Source: Orthonyx spaldingii (lineage: Eukaryota; Chordata; Aves; Passeriformes; Orthonychidae). From it: a stretch of 64,000 nucleotides of DNA. Below, in pieces: positions 51,001-63,300 of the stretch. The notes below the pieces were generated by a model. That model saw only the letters and a program-made list of their open reading frames with translations, was not told the origin of the DNA and did not search any database. Numbering within the stretch: position 1 is the stretch's first letter; every line of letters starts with the position of its first letter. The translations under genes and the position numbers were made by a program. The stretch lies in contig VZTJ01003846.1 of the NCBI GenBank assembly GCA_013397795.1, positions 1,376,421 to 1,440,420 on the forward strand. The letters are read 5' to 3'.

Positions 51001-51215
51001 CGTTTAATAGTTAAAATTTAACCAGAGCCTTTAGTCTAGATTTCTTCCTTCTTCTCTGCTGCCAACTATAATTATTTTCTGTAAAGTTAGTTCTCTAATT
51101 ATTTTCTGCCATAAAGCAGAGAGACCAAAAATTTCTCCTTTTCCACAAGCATTTGATTCATGTACTATACAATGCATTAATAAGTCCTGTTTGTTAAAAC
51201 CGATTTCCTTCTATG
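48021..51215. other. Unique AT-rich noncoding DNA
   Basis: No gene is visible, and the track is nearly free of open frames of 60 codons or more. It includes an 18-bp perfect palindrome at 50462-50479, a T-run at 50382-50395, and a block at 50800-50945 with a TATA-like word and AATAAA that might be an old LTR. Confidence 0.5.
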
Positions 51216-51935
51216 ACAAGGGTAACCCACCTGGTTGACCTAAGAAAGCCAGTAGATATAATCTTTTTGGATGTCAGCAAAGCTTTTGATGCTGTCTCTT
51301 ACAGTGTCCGTCTGGACAAAATACCCAGCACACGGCTGGATAAGCACATCATGTGATGGGTGAGAAACTGGCTCATGGGTTGGGTACAAAGGGTTATGGT
51401 GACATCAGGCTGACATCCTGTCACTCATGGAGTTCTTCAGAGCCTCATCCTTTGTCCTGTGCTCTTCAATATCTACATAAATGACTTGCACACAGGACTC
51501 GATATGTAAGTTTGCTGATGACATTAAATTGGGAGGAGCCATTGACTCCCTTGAGGGCAGGGACTCCGTGCAGAGAGACCTCAGCAAAACAGAGGACTGG
51601 GAAATCACCAACCCTCCGAAGTTCAACCAGGGAAAGTGCTGGATTCTGCACCTGGGATGGGGCAATCCTGGATGTATGGACAGACTAGGAAATGAGATAC
51701 TGGAGAACAGCATTGTGGAAAGGGACCTGGGGATCCTGATCAACAGAAAGCTGACTATGAATCAGCAGTACCCTGGCAGCCAGGAGGACCAAACATGCTG
51801 TGGGTTGCATCAGGCACAACACCACCAGCCAGGCAAGGGAGGGAATTGTCCCGCTCTGCTTTCTGCTGGGGCGGCCTCACCTTGAGTGTTGGGGGTAGTT
51901 TTGGGCACCATAACATAAAAAAGATATTAAGCTTT
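51216..51935 (+). mobile_element. CR1 LINE fragment: ORF2 reverse-transcriptase domain (broken)
   Basis: It encodes part of the CR1 reverse transcriptase. The first part (about 51250-51480) reads through FLDVSKAFDAV, motif A with its catalytic Asp, then hits an in-frame TGA near 51355. A later frame (51481-51885) contains FADDIKLGG, the motif C catalytic pair in its CR1 form, and DPGILI-like thumb sequence degraded by frame changes. The end, GTTTTGGGCACCATAACATAAAAAAGATAT, is split here into GTTTTGGGCACCATAACATA and AAAAAGATATTAAGC, a CR1 segment past the domain. The 3' UTR is missing. It is non-functional. A long minus-strand frame is a shadow. Confidence 0.93.
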
Positions 51936-53609
51936 TATTTTTTTTTGCAAATTATGATGGATCTGGTTTTTAGGTTTTATTCTTAGGTTCTTTCCTTCAT
52001 CCTTTTAAATATAAAAATTACATTTTTAACCTCATTAGCACTCGTAATCTTTCTGTGTTAACTCTGGTTCTTTTGTCTTTTTCTGAGCACTTGAATTAAC
52101 CTGTGAGAGCTCTCCATCTTGTCTTCACCTTGTGCCAAGAATGACACAAACTCTATGGAGTAGAAATGTTGCATCCCACCTGAATCTTATCATAGCTCTC
52201 CACAGAATATAATTTTGAACTTCTTTGCTCACTTATCACAAGCTCACATAGGTTTATGCTGCCAGTCTACATTGGTCATTGATCATGTCATGGCAGAAAT
52301 GGAGATATCCATAAGGTTCTACATGCTTTTAAACAGGACAGTGATAGAAATACTATTTGACAATGTTAAATTTTATGCCAGCCTGTTTTGGATTTCTTAA
52401 TATGGGTAAAGCTTTATTATTCCTTTAGTACTGTGGGTTTGACTTTTAGAGTAAGTAATTCCTGATTCTTACACATTTTGCCTGAGGAATATTCCAGTTC
52501 TGTATTGCTTCCATGTGAATGAATTGTACCATATTTATTTCTAGAAAAAAAAGAAAATACTACAGAAATGCCAAATGCCCTTTTGCCCTTGGCCTTTCAG
52601 TTACAGCTTTGAAAAACAAGTTTATTACTTATTAGGAGGGATAAATAATCAACAGACATTAAGACAAAGAAATATGTCTTAGTGAATGTATTAATCTCAC
52701 AGCACAAAACAATAGCTTGTTTCCCACAAGAAGTTCAGAAATACAATTACTGTTGTATTTCTGTCTTATTTCATGATAAACGCATCTGTGACCTATTAGA
52801 TAGTCACATAGGAGCAGGTTCAAATGTGAGATTTTGCTTCATTTAGGAGGGGCAGCACTGAAAATTTCCCTCTCAGATGCCCTGTCAATACCTAGATTTG
52901 AAGGCTGTGAGAACTGTTCTTTTCATTTTGTGCCTTCCCCAGTTGCTATAGTTGAAATAACACTGGAAAGCTTGGGATACATTTCACATTCAGACTAGCT
53001 GGTGTTTCAAAAATAGGCATTCTCCAAGCAGTACTTATTTTAAGAGCATATCTAAAACATAAGTTTGGCATCTGTACAAAACAATTAATGGCATTGTTTG
53101 CTACCACTGACAACTTCAAGAGAGTGGTCAAAGAAGTCTTTGGAACAGATAGAGATCTTAGTATCTATCATGTCCTAGGAGGGTGTATGAATCAGCAGAC
53201 TGTTAAGGCTATTTTCCTTTGTTGAAAAACTATTTTTTGCAGCAAGGATTATTTGCACTACCTAGAAACACAAACTCTATCAAAGTGAACTCTCCCCTGA
53301 GTCATGAATCCGAATTTAAAGAGTATATGTATAGAAACTAAAGAAAATCTGACTCAGAAAAATCCTCATTGTTCTTCCTATTTCATGGACTGTTACTGTT
53401 AACAAGTCAGAAAACACCACACAGACTTGAAACTATTACTGTTTGTGCAAGAGGTAAATCATGACGAAGCTTCTAAACTTTACTATTATTAACAACCATA
53501 TTTGTCATATGAATCTCTTGTAGTCAAAGATGAGTTACTCCTGTTTTTCAATACAGAAGTTCTTTACACGTTTATTATCTAAAGATTGACAAGACTTCTG
53601 ACAAAAAAA
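51936..53609. other. Unique AT-rich noncoding DNA
   Basis: No gene or nameable repeat is visible downstream of the CR1 RT fragment. Confidence 0.5.
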
Positions 53610-53719
53610 GGTTATGGCCTTCTATCCACAGAAAGCTGAGCTCCTTCACAGTGGTGAGCATGAAGGTTATGGCCTTCTATCCACAGAAAGCTGAGCTCCC
53701 TCACAGTGGTGAGCATGAA
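53610..53719. repeat. Two-copy 55-bp tandem duplication
   Basis: A 55-bp unit starting GGTTATGGCCTTCTATCCAC lies at 53610-53664 and again at 53665-53719. I find one difference (T at 53645, C at 53700). The near identity indicates a recent duplication. It falls in no recognisable gene. Confidence 0.95.
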
Positions 53720-55340
53720 TCACAGCATTGGGCATCGCCTGTGCCAAGAGGTATTTCACTAATGAGTCATATTTTCTGTATTAAATGTATCACCTCTAAA
53801 ATTAAAGAAAAAATACAGCAATTTTGTTCTTCAGAGCAGTCACCATATCTTGTTTTCATAGTAAAAGATGCACTGCCAGTATGACAAAACATGGATTTGT
53901 CAGTCTCTGTGAGGTACTTGAAAATTAATATTCTTTCACCAGATCACGTTTCCTTCTTACATTTCATAATTTTTCTTTGCTAGGAATACTTTTTTTACAG
54001 GGATAAGATGGGAGTAAGAGAAAGGGTTCTGTTTGTTGTCTTAGTAGTATTTATTAGGCTCACTACTGAAGATTTATCCAAAGGCTACATCCTTTTAGAA
54101 ATCCTCAAGGAAGGATGGGGTAAGATTAGAGTCAGAAAATGTCACTGACTACTAAAGAGGAATGTGATACTATCCGCTGCAGAGCAAGATGAAGAGGAAA
54201 AGTCATGTTGTTGTTTTGTCTGCTATTAAAACCACACTTCATTCTCAATTTCAATGGAAAAACCTCCAGTTCAGAAAGATACTGTGAACTGAAATCATAA
54301 GCACAAGCACATTCCCACATTTGCTTTATTTCTTGGTAGGAAAAAAAAAAAGGGAGGCTCATTTTTAACATTTGAACTCTCAAAAATTAATTCAGTGCAC
54401 GTAAAAAAATAAAAGTTCAACAATATTCTGCACATTTAAGTGACTGACTTTTGCAGAAGAGCAGCACAATTTTTCACTTTATAAGAAAGTGTCAGAATCC
54501 TGATTGCATTATCCGATCTTGAATTCAGTATGCTCTGAACTGAACAGTGAATTTACCATTCCTTAGTTTACAAATACTCTTCCATCAGGGCTGCTTCAGT
54601 ATCTATGTGGGAAAAGAGCAAACAAACAAGCTCTTTTTTTAGGTGGGAAGATAACTCAGTTTCTCTGACTTTTTTGTTTCTTGCTAGCTGTGAGGCTGAC
54701 AATATCAGGAGTAATTAAGGTTCTATATATAGCCTCAGACACCAGAAATTTGATGTAGAATAGGGTCACTTCTCATATAGATCAGCAACCAGTAGTTAAC
54801 TTAAAGTTGTAAATACTACTGTGAGAGTGACTTCAGTTGTTGGCTCAGTGTGGAGCAGTCCTTATTCCTGAGATCTGAAAGACAGAAGTTACAAGGAATC
54901 TGATGCTAGGGAATTTCTCTGACCTCTTCATTACATAGCTGTGGGACTACTATGAAGTACAAAAGAATGGCAAGATTATGAATTATAGAAATAGTGACAC
55001 CAACAATGACTGGAATAATTGCATTGAGGTTTATTACCACCAGAGAGAGAATGAAGGAAAACCAAGATGGATAGAACAGCAAATGAAATAGGCAAGAAGA
55101 GAAAAGAAAACTACAAATATGAACATTTTATATGGTTGTGAGGTAGGACAGAAAAAGATTAAATACCTTTCAGATGGAACAACAAATGTTATTTCTTATT
55201 TTTTCTTATAATTCCAGCTGCTACCTCTGACTGCTGTGTGTTCTATGGTTATTTTTAGGTAATGTCAGGGTTAAATGTGGGTTAGTTGAATAGACAGTGA
55301 GGTGGTAGAGTCTGAATGGCACAGCACAGAGGATCATGAT
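53720..55340. other. Unique AT-rich noncoding DNA
   Basis: No gene or repeat could be named between the tandem duplication and the large CR1 copy. Confidence 0.5.
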
Positions 55341-55494
55341 CAGCAGAGTAGAATCCACTTGGAGGCCTGTAATCGGTGGCATTCCCCAGAGATCAGTGCT
55401 GGATCCAGCCTTATTCAACTTACGTGTTAATGACCTGGACAAAGGAATAGAATGCACCCTCAGCAAGTTTGCAGATGATACAAAACTGGGTGGA
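55341..55494 (+). mobile_element. CR1 LINE, left part (RT motif C), split by an LTR
   Basis: Translation shows WRPVIGGIPQRSVLDPALFN, then LRVNDLDKGIECTLSKFADD and TKLGG, the CR1 reverse-transcriptase segment containing motif C (FADD) close to the break. The CR1 sequence stops at GGTGGA (55489-55494) and resumes at 55744, so this piece and the one at 55750-56598 were once one element. The 5' end near 55341 is a truncation, as is usual for CR1. Confidence 0.94.
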
Positions 55495-55743
55495 TGTGGG
55501 AAACATAACCTTGGCATATATGGGTTTCAGCCGTGTGGCCTCTACCCGAATGAGCTTCAGCTGTGACCCTGAGTGGGCGAGCTAAGCTAACCAATCATGG
55601 TGCGTGGGGGAAGCATGTGCAGTATGGTATAAAAGGTTGTGGTTTAACTGATAAGGCAGGGGCTGGTGGTGAAGTGGTTGAAATTGGTATTGTTGAGATC
55701 TGCCTGAAAGTATCTCCAGTGTGGTTGTATGAGTGCTGTGACA
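55495..55743 (+). mobile_element. Solo LTR of an endogenous retrovirus nested in CR1 (249 bp)
   Basis: The insert begins TGTGGGAAAC and ends GCTGTGACA, so it has TG...CA ends, and it is bounded by a 6-bp direct repeat GGTGGA (55489-55494 and 55744-55749). Removing it with one repeat copy restores continuous CR1 sequence, which fixes the boundaries independently. A 6-bp duplication is typical of class II (ERVK/alpharetrovirus-like) integrases. Inside are a CCAAT box and a TATA box in the plus direction. No internal viral genes remain, so this is a solo LTR formed by LTR-LTR recombination. No AATAAA is visible in the expected place. The family name cannot be given by eye. Confidence 0.85.
55591..55635 (+). 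promoter_or_regulatory. CCAAT-TATA promoter inside the solo LTR
   Basis: AACCAATCA has its CCAAT core at 55591-55595 and TATAAAAG lies at 55628-55635, start-to-start 37 bp, on the plus strand. This is the normal U3 promoter layout of retroviral LTRs. A transcript would start about 25-30 bp downstream, near 55660, and run into the CR1 remnant. Whether it is active is unknown. Confidence 0.7.
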
Positions 55744-55749
55744 GGTGGA

Positions 55750-56598
55750 GTGGCTGATTCACCCAAGCCTGTGCTGCTGCTCAGTGGGACCTTGGTAGGC
55801 CAGAGAATTGGGTGGAGAGAAACCTGGTGAGGTTTAATAAGGGCCAGGTCAGGGTCCTGCACTTGGGGAGGAATAATCCCAAGTACCAACACAAGCTGAG
55901 GGCTGACCTAGTAGAGAGGAGCTTGGCAGAGAAGGACCTGGGAGTCTTGGTGTGTGACAAGTTGACCATGAGCCAGCAGTGCCCTTGCAGCCAAGAGGGT
56001 CAGTGGTATCCTGGGGTACATTGCGAGGACTGTGGCCAGCAGGCTGCGGGAGGTGATTCTGCCCCTCTACTCTGCCCTAGAGAGGCCACATCTGGAATGC
56101 TGTGTGCAGTTCTGGGTTCCTCAGGACAGGAGAAACAAGGAGCTCCTGGAGAGAGTTCAGCAGAGGCCACAAAGAGGATTTGGAGTCTGGAGAATTTCTT
56201 ATGAGGAGATACTGTGGGAGCTGGGCCTGTTTAGTCTGGCGAAGAGAAGGCTGAGAGGGGATCTCATTAATGCATATACGTATCTCAAAGGTGGCCTTCA
56301 AGAGGATGGTGCCAGACTCTTTTCAATGATGCCCAGTGACAGGGCATGGAGCAATGGCCATAAACTGAAACACAAGAAGTTCCACCTCAACATGAGGAAG
56401 TACTTCTATACACTGAAGGTGGCAGAGCACTGGAACAGGCTGCCCAGGGAGGTCGTGGGCTCTCCCTCTCTGGAGACATTCAAAGCCCACCTGAATGCCT
56501 TCCTGTGTCACCTGCTTGAGGTGACCCTGCCGTGGCAGGGGGTTGGACTGGCTGATATCCAGATGTCCCTTCCAACCCTAACAATTCTGTGATTCCAT
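55750..56598 (+). mobile_element. CR1 LINE, right part to the 3' end
   Basis: This is the continuation of the element interrupted by the LTR. It covers the RT thumb and C-terminal ORF2 region (RRNKELLERVQQRPQRGFGV, LGLFSLAKRRLRGDLINAYT, then YLKGG and HWNRLPREVVGSPSLETFK) and the short 3' end with GATATCCAGATGTCCCTTCC, CAACCC and AACAATTCTGTGATTCC. A frame of 186 codons (56032-56592) is still open over the C-terminal region, while the part upstream (55812-56204) is in another frame, so at least one frameshift exists. It is the least decayed CR1 copy in the window but cannot make a full protein. Minus-strand frames here are shadows. Confidence 0.95.
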
Positions 56599-57241
56599 TT
56601 CATCTGGTTTTTCTGCTACCTTTGCCTTTTTCCTACTCTGTTATTTGTAAATCAATGAAATGCACCTGAGTGAATGAAGCAGTTTTACCTATAACAAGAC
56701 TGAAAAGAAATGTGCAATGCAGCAAATTAAAGTCTAACTTAAGCATTGACTTTGCTCTGCTCATTTTCTGTTGGCTTTGTGATTTCAAAACATCATTCAT
56801 TCTCAAGATGAGAAACAGACTTAGGATAATATGGGCAATATGCAGAATAGCAAATTCTGTTGAAACCAGTGACACTAGCTGAAATAATAATGAATACAAT
56901 TGTGCAGATAATATTTTGATGGAAGTAGGTGCAGTTGAATTATCCACTGCAGATGAATAAGAATGAATCATCAGAATGTTCTAATTCTGACACAAAAGTA
57001 AAAGGGTAAGATAAATATTTTAAGATATTAGCTATTTTAAATAATTAGTAGTCATTAAAGGAGTTTTAAATAGTCAAGCTTGTTTTAAAGTTCTTGTTTA
57101 GATCTGCAGTTCTGTCAGAGTAAAAGTCTTTTGGAATAAAAAGGTTTAAATGCCTAAATACCTCACAATTTTATCATGTACAATTTGATTAATTCACAGT
57201 AGAACATAGGTAAGATTTAAAAAACAAATATCCAGAAAACA
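56599..57241. other. Unique AT-rich noncoding DNA
   Basis: No gene is visible. The minus-strand frame at 56633-56971 (112 codons) is unrecognised and overlapped by a plus-strand frame. Confidence 0.5.
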
Positions 57242-57385
57242 CCCCCCCCCAAAAAAAAAAACCCCAAATGGAAGAAATTAGACCAGAAGGAGACTTTCTT
57301 TTGTCCCTTCAAAACACACGTTGCCATACNAAACCCCAGCCCCAAACAAACAAAAAACCAAACCCCAAACCACAACAAACACATA
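57242..57385. repeat. C/A-rich low-complexity tract with one undetermined base
   Basis: A C9 run (57242-57250) is followed by an A11 run, and then repeated CCCC/AAAC words through about 57385. The complementary strand has several G4 runs, so it has quadruplex potential. Position 57330 is N. It is not telomeric: the unit is not CCCTAA. Confidence 0.85.
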
Positions 57386-60300
57386 GTACAGTTGGGGTTG
57401 AAAAACAAAGTAAATTTGCATTCTTTTGTGCAAATCTTTTATTTTCATTCTCAGCTGTGTATCTGAGAGCCAGAAAATAATTGAATGTGTTTCAGCTGCT
57501 CTAGATAGGGTACTTCAAGGTATATGAAAGCTCCCAAAGACTGAAGGATCCCACAAGGAGATGAATGCACTATCACTTTGAAAACAAGTACAGTATTTTG
57601 TGACATTACCTCAGAGTGTTATCTTCCAGAAGAGTTTGCGGACCAACATGTATAAATGCTCATTAGCCACTGCAAGGCAACGTGAGGTGCCTTAATATGG
57701 AGGAAGATTAAGAGACCTCATCTAACTGTCTCTGCTTCTTCTGTGAAGATAAAAATCTCTGTACATAAGATTTTTTTCTTCTTTAAAGATGTCACAGGAT
57801 AGACTCTGCAATCGTTACTCATGCTGAGTAACAGATTACCATGTGAACAGCAATAGTTTGAATTGAAATGAGATTTGTCTGTTTGATGGGAATTTCTTTC
57901 AGCAAATGATCCAAAATTAAGTCAGGTCTCCACAGGATGGTGTCCAGGGGTGCCTGAAGGGGATAAGATCATTATCTGCAAGTGTATTGGTGAAAAAAAA
58001 CAAATCTCCTACTTCTTTAATATGAATATTAGTGTAAATTGGATCAGCAAAGTATCAAATGTTTGAGATGAAGGTGATGCAGGTCAGTGATGCAGGTGAT
58101 GTAGCTTGACCCCACCCACACCTGAAAATGCACAGCTAACAACTTCATTCAGCATCTCACTTTTGTACAGGACAAAAAAAAAAAGTTCATAGAATTAGAA
58201 AATTCACAAACAGAACACTTTGAAAAATTAACATTTTTGTCTAGAATTATTAGACAAAAAATATGTGCACTGACAAGGTAGGTTATTATTCTTAAAATTA
58301 CTTTTTGGAACATTTTGATTTGAAATCAGTCCATCAGTCAGTGAGCAATACATTTTGTTAAGAAAAATCTGCCACTGTCATACAATCATCCAGATGCACT
58401 ATGTTGATGAACCCTCAAATCTATATAAAAAGTGTGGATGAGGTTTGATACTTAATGAGAATAACAAACACCTTTATTTGATCTCTGTCTGATGAAATTC
58501 CATCATTGGTAAGAGAGCTTTCCTCTGTACTTGAAGTAAACATCCACCAGCCATGTGAGGAGAGGATGACATGTCCAGGTTAGTTTTTAGGGTTTTGTAC
58601 AGAACAAAGTTTTTGGACTGGAATCATTCTATCTCAGGTCAACATAGCACTGATTTGGAGCTTTGCAAACTGCAGCTCCTATGGTAGGTTCAAATAGGGG
58701 TAATTGATTTTTAGTTTTAAACCAAGACTTGGAGTTTTAAATCTATATGCACAAAAGACAATGCTAATATAAAATTCAGCAAAAAATAAAATGCCAAGTG
58801 TGTAACATCTATTTCTTGGCTCATGTAGACATTTGTGGCAAGAGGTTGTGTAAAATGTTCCCCATCCTCCTAGGAAATTAGCAAGAAGCATTGTCTGCCA
58901 CTAATTTTCAAATAAGCTGCAAAATGAAAGCTAATCATTGTCTGCCAACGATGAGTGTAATTTTGTGGGGCAATTACAATCAGTAACTATTTTCTTCAAG
59001 ATATTAGTTTGCAAAATAGTTGTGGTCTGGTGCACATTCAGGGTAATGATTTCTTCCTGCTTGCTGGATGTGGTGAGCTCACCCTGTCGCCTGTGAGCAG
59101 CAGCAGAGCTCTCCCATCACTGCAGGGTTTAGCAGCATGACAGGACGTTTCCATAGAGCCCGAGATGCACTTTTACCATTTGAAATGTCTGTGTGGGTGT
59201 TTGTCTCTTGGTTCATTGCTTCACCAGACACTGTGTCTAATGTGGAATTACTTTTGCTTTTACATGTTCTTCACTTCTTGCCTTTCTATAAACTCTGTAC
59301 TGTGAGCTGAAGCTCCTGAAATCTCCTAAGTAAAACGCATGTCCTGTGCTAGTGGTTCGCGTTCCTCTTGGCTGTTGCTGTCAGAGTAATGTCTTCCAGA
59401 CATTTGTCACCTTTGGATTTCTTTGATCAACTGCTAATATTATGTGTTTGCAACATACAACACACAAAGAAAGTGTTCCAAATTTTATTGGGCAGAAGTT
59501 GGGGTTTGCTGGTATTTGACTAGATTTTTTTCTTGTTTCTTGATGTGACTGCATAAATTTCCAGGATAACCTGACTTATAGAAGCTGAATTGTGACAGAA
59601 TACTGGGGTGTTGCAGAAGAAAAGAATATTACAATGGAGGTAAACCACTACTAAATTTATGTTTATGAATATTCTTTAATTTTTTTTTATGAATCAAGAA
59701 TATAGGGGGAAAGTGCTGCATCAATGGATATCACCTGTAGATCCCATCATACTAGTCAAATTATTACCAGTTGTGAACCTGCAAAATTCCTGTGAAAAAA
59801 CCCATCATTGCATAGCAGCACAAGAATCTGGGAACTCACGCGGCAGAAGCCAGCCAGAATTTCACAGCCAGCAGCATAAAACCTGCACTATTTGACAATA
59901 GGCAGCAGCCTCAACAAAGTGCCTGTTGCCAGATCCAACCTTCAAGGATCTGTGTCTGAAGGCTATCGTAGCAGTGTGTTCACACAGAAATGAATGTGAA
60001 ATGTGTTGCCATGTCAGTGTGACCAGCTGTCTCCCTGCAGAGAGCTAAGACAGGCATTTAGGTTGAGTTCCAGAGTGTTTTCATTAAAAAGCTTTTCACT
60101 CTTTCCCCAAGACTGAACAGTGATACTTCAGCAGTGCTACTACCTGTGTGTGTTTCCTAGTCTGACCTCCAGCAAGGCCGGCTGGAGATTTTCTGTACTT
60201 TAACGCCTACTTCTTCAGTGAATGGGTGTCTAAAGCCAATTGAAACGTGAACCTTCAAATAAAGATACAAATCGCTCAGATCTGCAGTCAGTTTTGGAGA

Positions 60301-63300
60301 ATCATTCATGTGTATTTTGTCAGCCCCCTGTATCCAGAGGCAGTAAGTCAAGGCCAGCTTGCACACAGCTTAGGTCAGAATCTAGCTGATTCTACATATG
60401 CATACTTGTATGCAAGAGAGAATGTTAGCCAGCTTGAGACTTCTGATTACTTGCAAAATCTTAGTTCAACTAGTCAGATAGTCTTTCTTAAGATTTCCAG
60501 CTGCATTTTTCAAGAGTCCAACTGCTGACTGTGTTATGTCATAGAGATGCAAAGGATTTAGAGTTCAGGCGTCATGTGGTCACATTGTCTTTGGATCAAG
60601 AGTTTGCTCACTGTGAAACAAGTGCCAGCTGTGTCTTGCACAATGCAGAAAATTAAGGATGCACACCAACAAAAACCTTCCAAGGTAGTTGGCTAGGGAC
60701 TCTCTTCTTGGAAAGCATGCTTTATTTCCCTGTGATGCAGCTCCAAATGCTCACTAAGGATAAAATAAAGTCTTCACATAGCACTGTGTGTGAATCCCAT
60801 TATCGGTTGCTCTGATGAGTGCCATAAAATCCCATTGTATAATTGACAGGATTTTGATGATGATTCACATATAAAGGACTTGTGTTGAATGGGGAAGCCA
60901 AAATAAAAGTGAATTTCTGATCACGAAATAAGTGCTAGAGATTTTAGGCAGTGCTTAAACCAGGATTTTGTGATATAGTGGAATATGTATGTGGAATAAT
61001 GAAAATAGTTTTTTAAATGCTTAAGATTGTGCCACATCAGCTTCTTATAAGGAAAATTAATCAAATGTGTCGTTTTGGCTCTAACTCTGATATTTTAAAA
61101 TTCCTCTTTTTTTTGTTTAATATTTATAAAACAGCAAAGTAAACAACATTTTAAATATATTCTTATTTACTTTGCCTGTTATATTTTCTATTTCTACTGA
61201 AACATAAACATGCTCTATTATTAATATATGCAAATTTGCTTGTAAGTGGGAGGAATATTAAACATTCTCCTCCAGTCTGCCTGATCTCAAAAGCCACTGT
61301 ATTACACCAATTTATTCATTATTATCCTGGGTCTCAGAAACATCAAATACTCACAATCTGTCATGCTTAGTTTCCTTTATCTGCCACCTTCATGCCTCTG
61401 AAGGCAAAAGGAAACCCCATACAGATTCCAGGTCATGATGCAGAGGATGTTTCCTGTTTCCAGGCTCATCCTGGAAGCACAAAGTATTTTGACATTTACA
61501 AAAATGCTTGAGGCTTACAGTAGCTTTAATTTAATAAAGGTTGATGTGATTTCTTGGGCAGATTTCAGGGTACCCTCATCCACCCTGTATCCAACAGGAA
61601 AGGAGAAAGTCATGGATCATTCTGAAAAAACAAATGTGTAACAGATACTCCTATATACAGTGCTTGGTTTTATTATTCTTACCTTCTTCTGTTTCAGCCA
61701 TGGAATAATAAATCTTTATGCCTGACACTGCAATATTCATTGACAGTGCTCAAATATTGTTGCAAATGTAAGAAGACATTGTTATTACACATCACAAATG
61801 AAAATACTAGAGTCAATGACATGAGACGCCCTGACAAGATACAAAATAAAAAAAAAATATGGTAAAGTTTGTAGGTTTCTTATGCAGTGTCATGACCCCT
61901 CCATTGCATCTGTCCAGAAATCACTGAATAAAGAACAACAGGATAAGATGGAGGCTGGTGTCATGCAATGATCAGTGGTAGGAATAAATCTGAAAGAGTG
62001 AATAAAAGATGAGAAGCAGTGAAGAGCCTTTCTTATTTTTGAAGAGAAACAACTGGATATTTTAATTTATTTGGATATCCTCTGTTTTCAGGGGAAAAGT
62101 AATTAACTCTCAGAATAACATTTCCAAAACCATGTTCAGTGGCTTTTTTTGAGAGATCAAGCTGATAATGAAGAAAACCTGACAGAGGTTGGTGGCTTCA
62201 ACTTCCTTCTGTTGACACTCCAGAAGAGTTGGGTCATTTCCACCATTGCAACATCATTCTGTCCTTTGTGATGAAATTAATTATTGATAAAAAAATTGAT
62301 TAGTAAATTAAATAAAAATTTAAAATTAAAAATAAAAGTAAAGAAAATTAATTAAAGAGATTAGTAAAAACTGAATTATTAATGGATTGATCTGGTGATA
62401 CTTTAAATTAGTAAATTTGGAACACACATTTCTGTATTCCGTGTGAAGTCTTCTCAGAACAGATTTGATTGATAAAACTTTATCACAATAGAAAGTAAAC
62501 AAACTATTTGAATAATCTTAATGACTTTAAAACCAATGAAACTATAAGAAAAAAAAGTTTTGTTTGTACTATGAAACAGAAGAATTTTATATCCATGTTT
62601 TAGCACTCACAGGTCTATACTGCTAAAGGCAAATACCAATTTACATTTTGTTTCTTTTCCCTTATTGAGAGTATCTTATTAAACTAGAGTTTGGCATCTT
62701 CGTGGAGTTTATCCTTCCCTTTTTCTGAATAATTTTCTCAATAGAAACAGATGTATGGGTAACTAAGCTACGAAATTATTACAAAATTATACACTAATGT
62801 AAATTAAATGTATTAGGAAGACGCAACAAATGCTTGCCTATGTTTAATGTTTAACCAGCCTACCATAGCATTAGAGTTCTTATGAATGTTCACAGACTGC
62901 CATTTTCAGGGTATCAAAACAGTAATATTTTGCAAACACACCTAGCTTCACAGATATGTGAGTGAGAAAGCATGGAATTCAAATAATCCATGTATAAAAC
63001 TTTCTTATTTCCTTTAGATTTCTGTCAGTAATTCTACCAACAGTTATCTGGATTATGTCTTTCCTACCAGGTTATATGGAGCAATTACCTAATACTCAGG
63101 ATTCAAGTTTTTGCTCTCTTTTGTAACCTGAAAGTGTCATCTTCAATAATAGTTTTCTCATTTGTTTTAAAAAGCAGTCATTTATATTCTGTGACTTCAA
63201 GCATATGCAGTCATTTGTTTTGAAATTAATGTTTAAACTTTTTGCTGTTGGTTGTGCTGAAACAATATCAACAAACCAAAATAAATAAATAAAATCAATT

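Noticed and set aside
51405..51743. Minus-strand 112-codon frame
   Set aside because: It is antisense to the CR1 reverse-transcriptase fragment.
57242..57385. Interstitial telomeric repeat
   Set aside because: The units are CCCC/AAAC-like, not CCCTAA, and are irregular.
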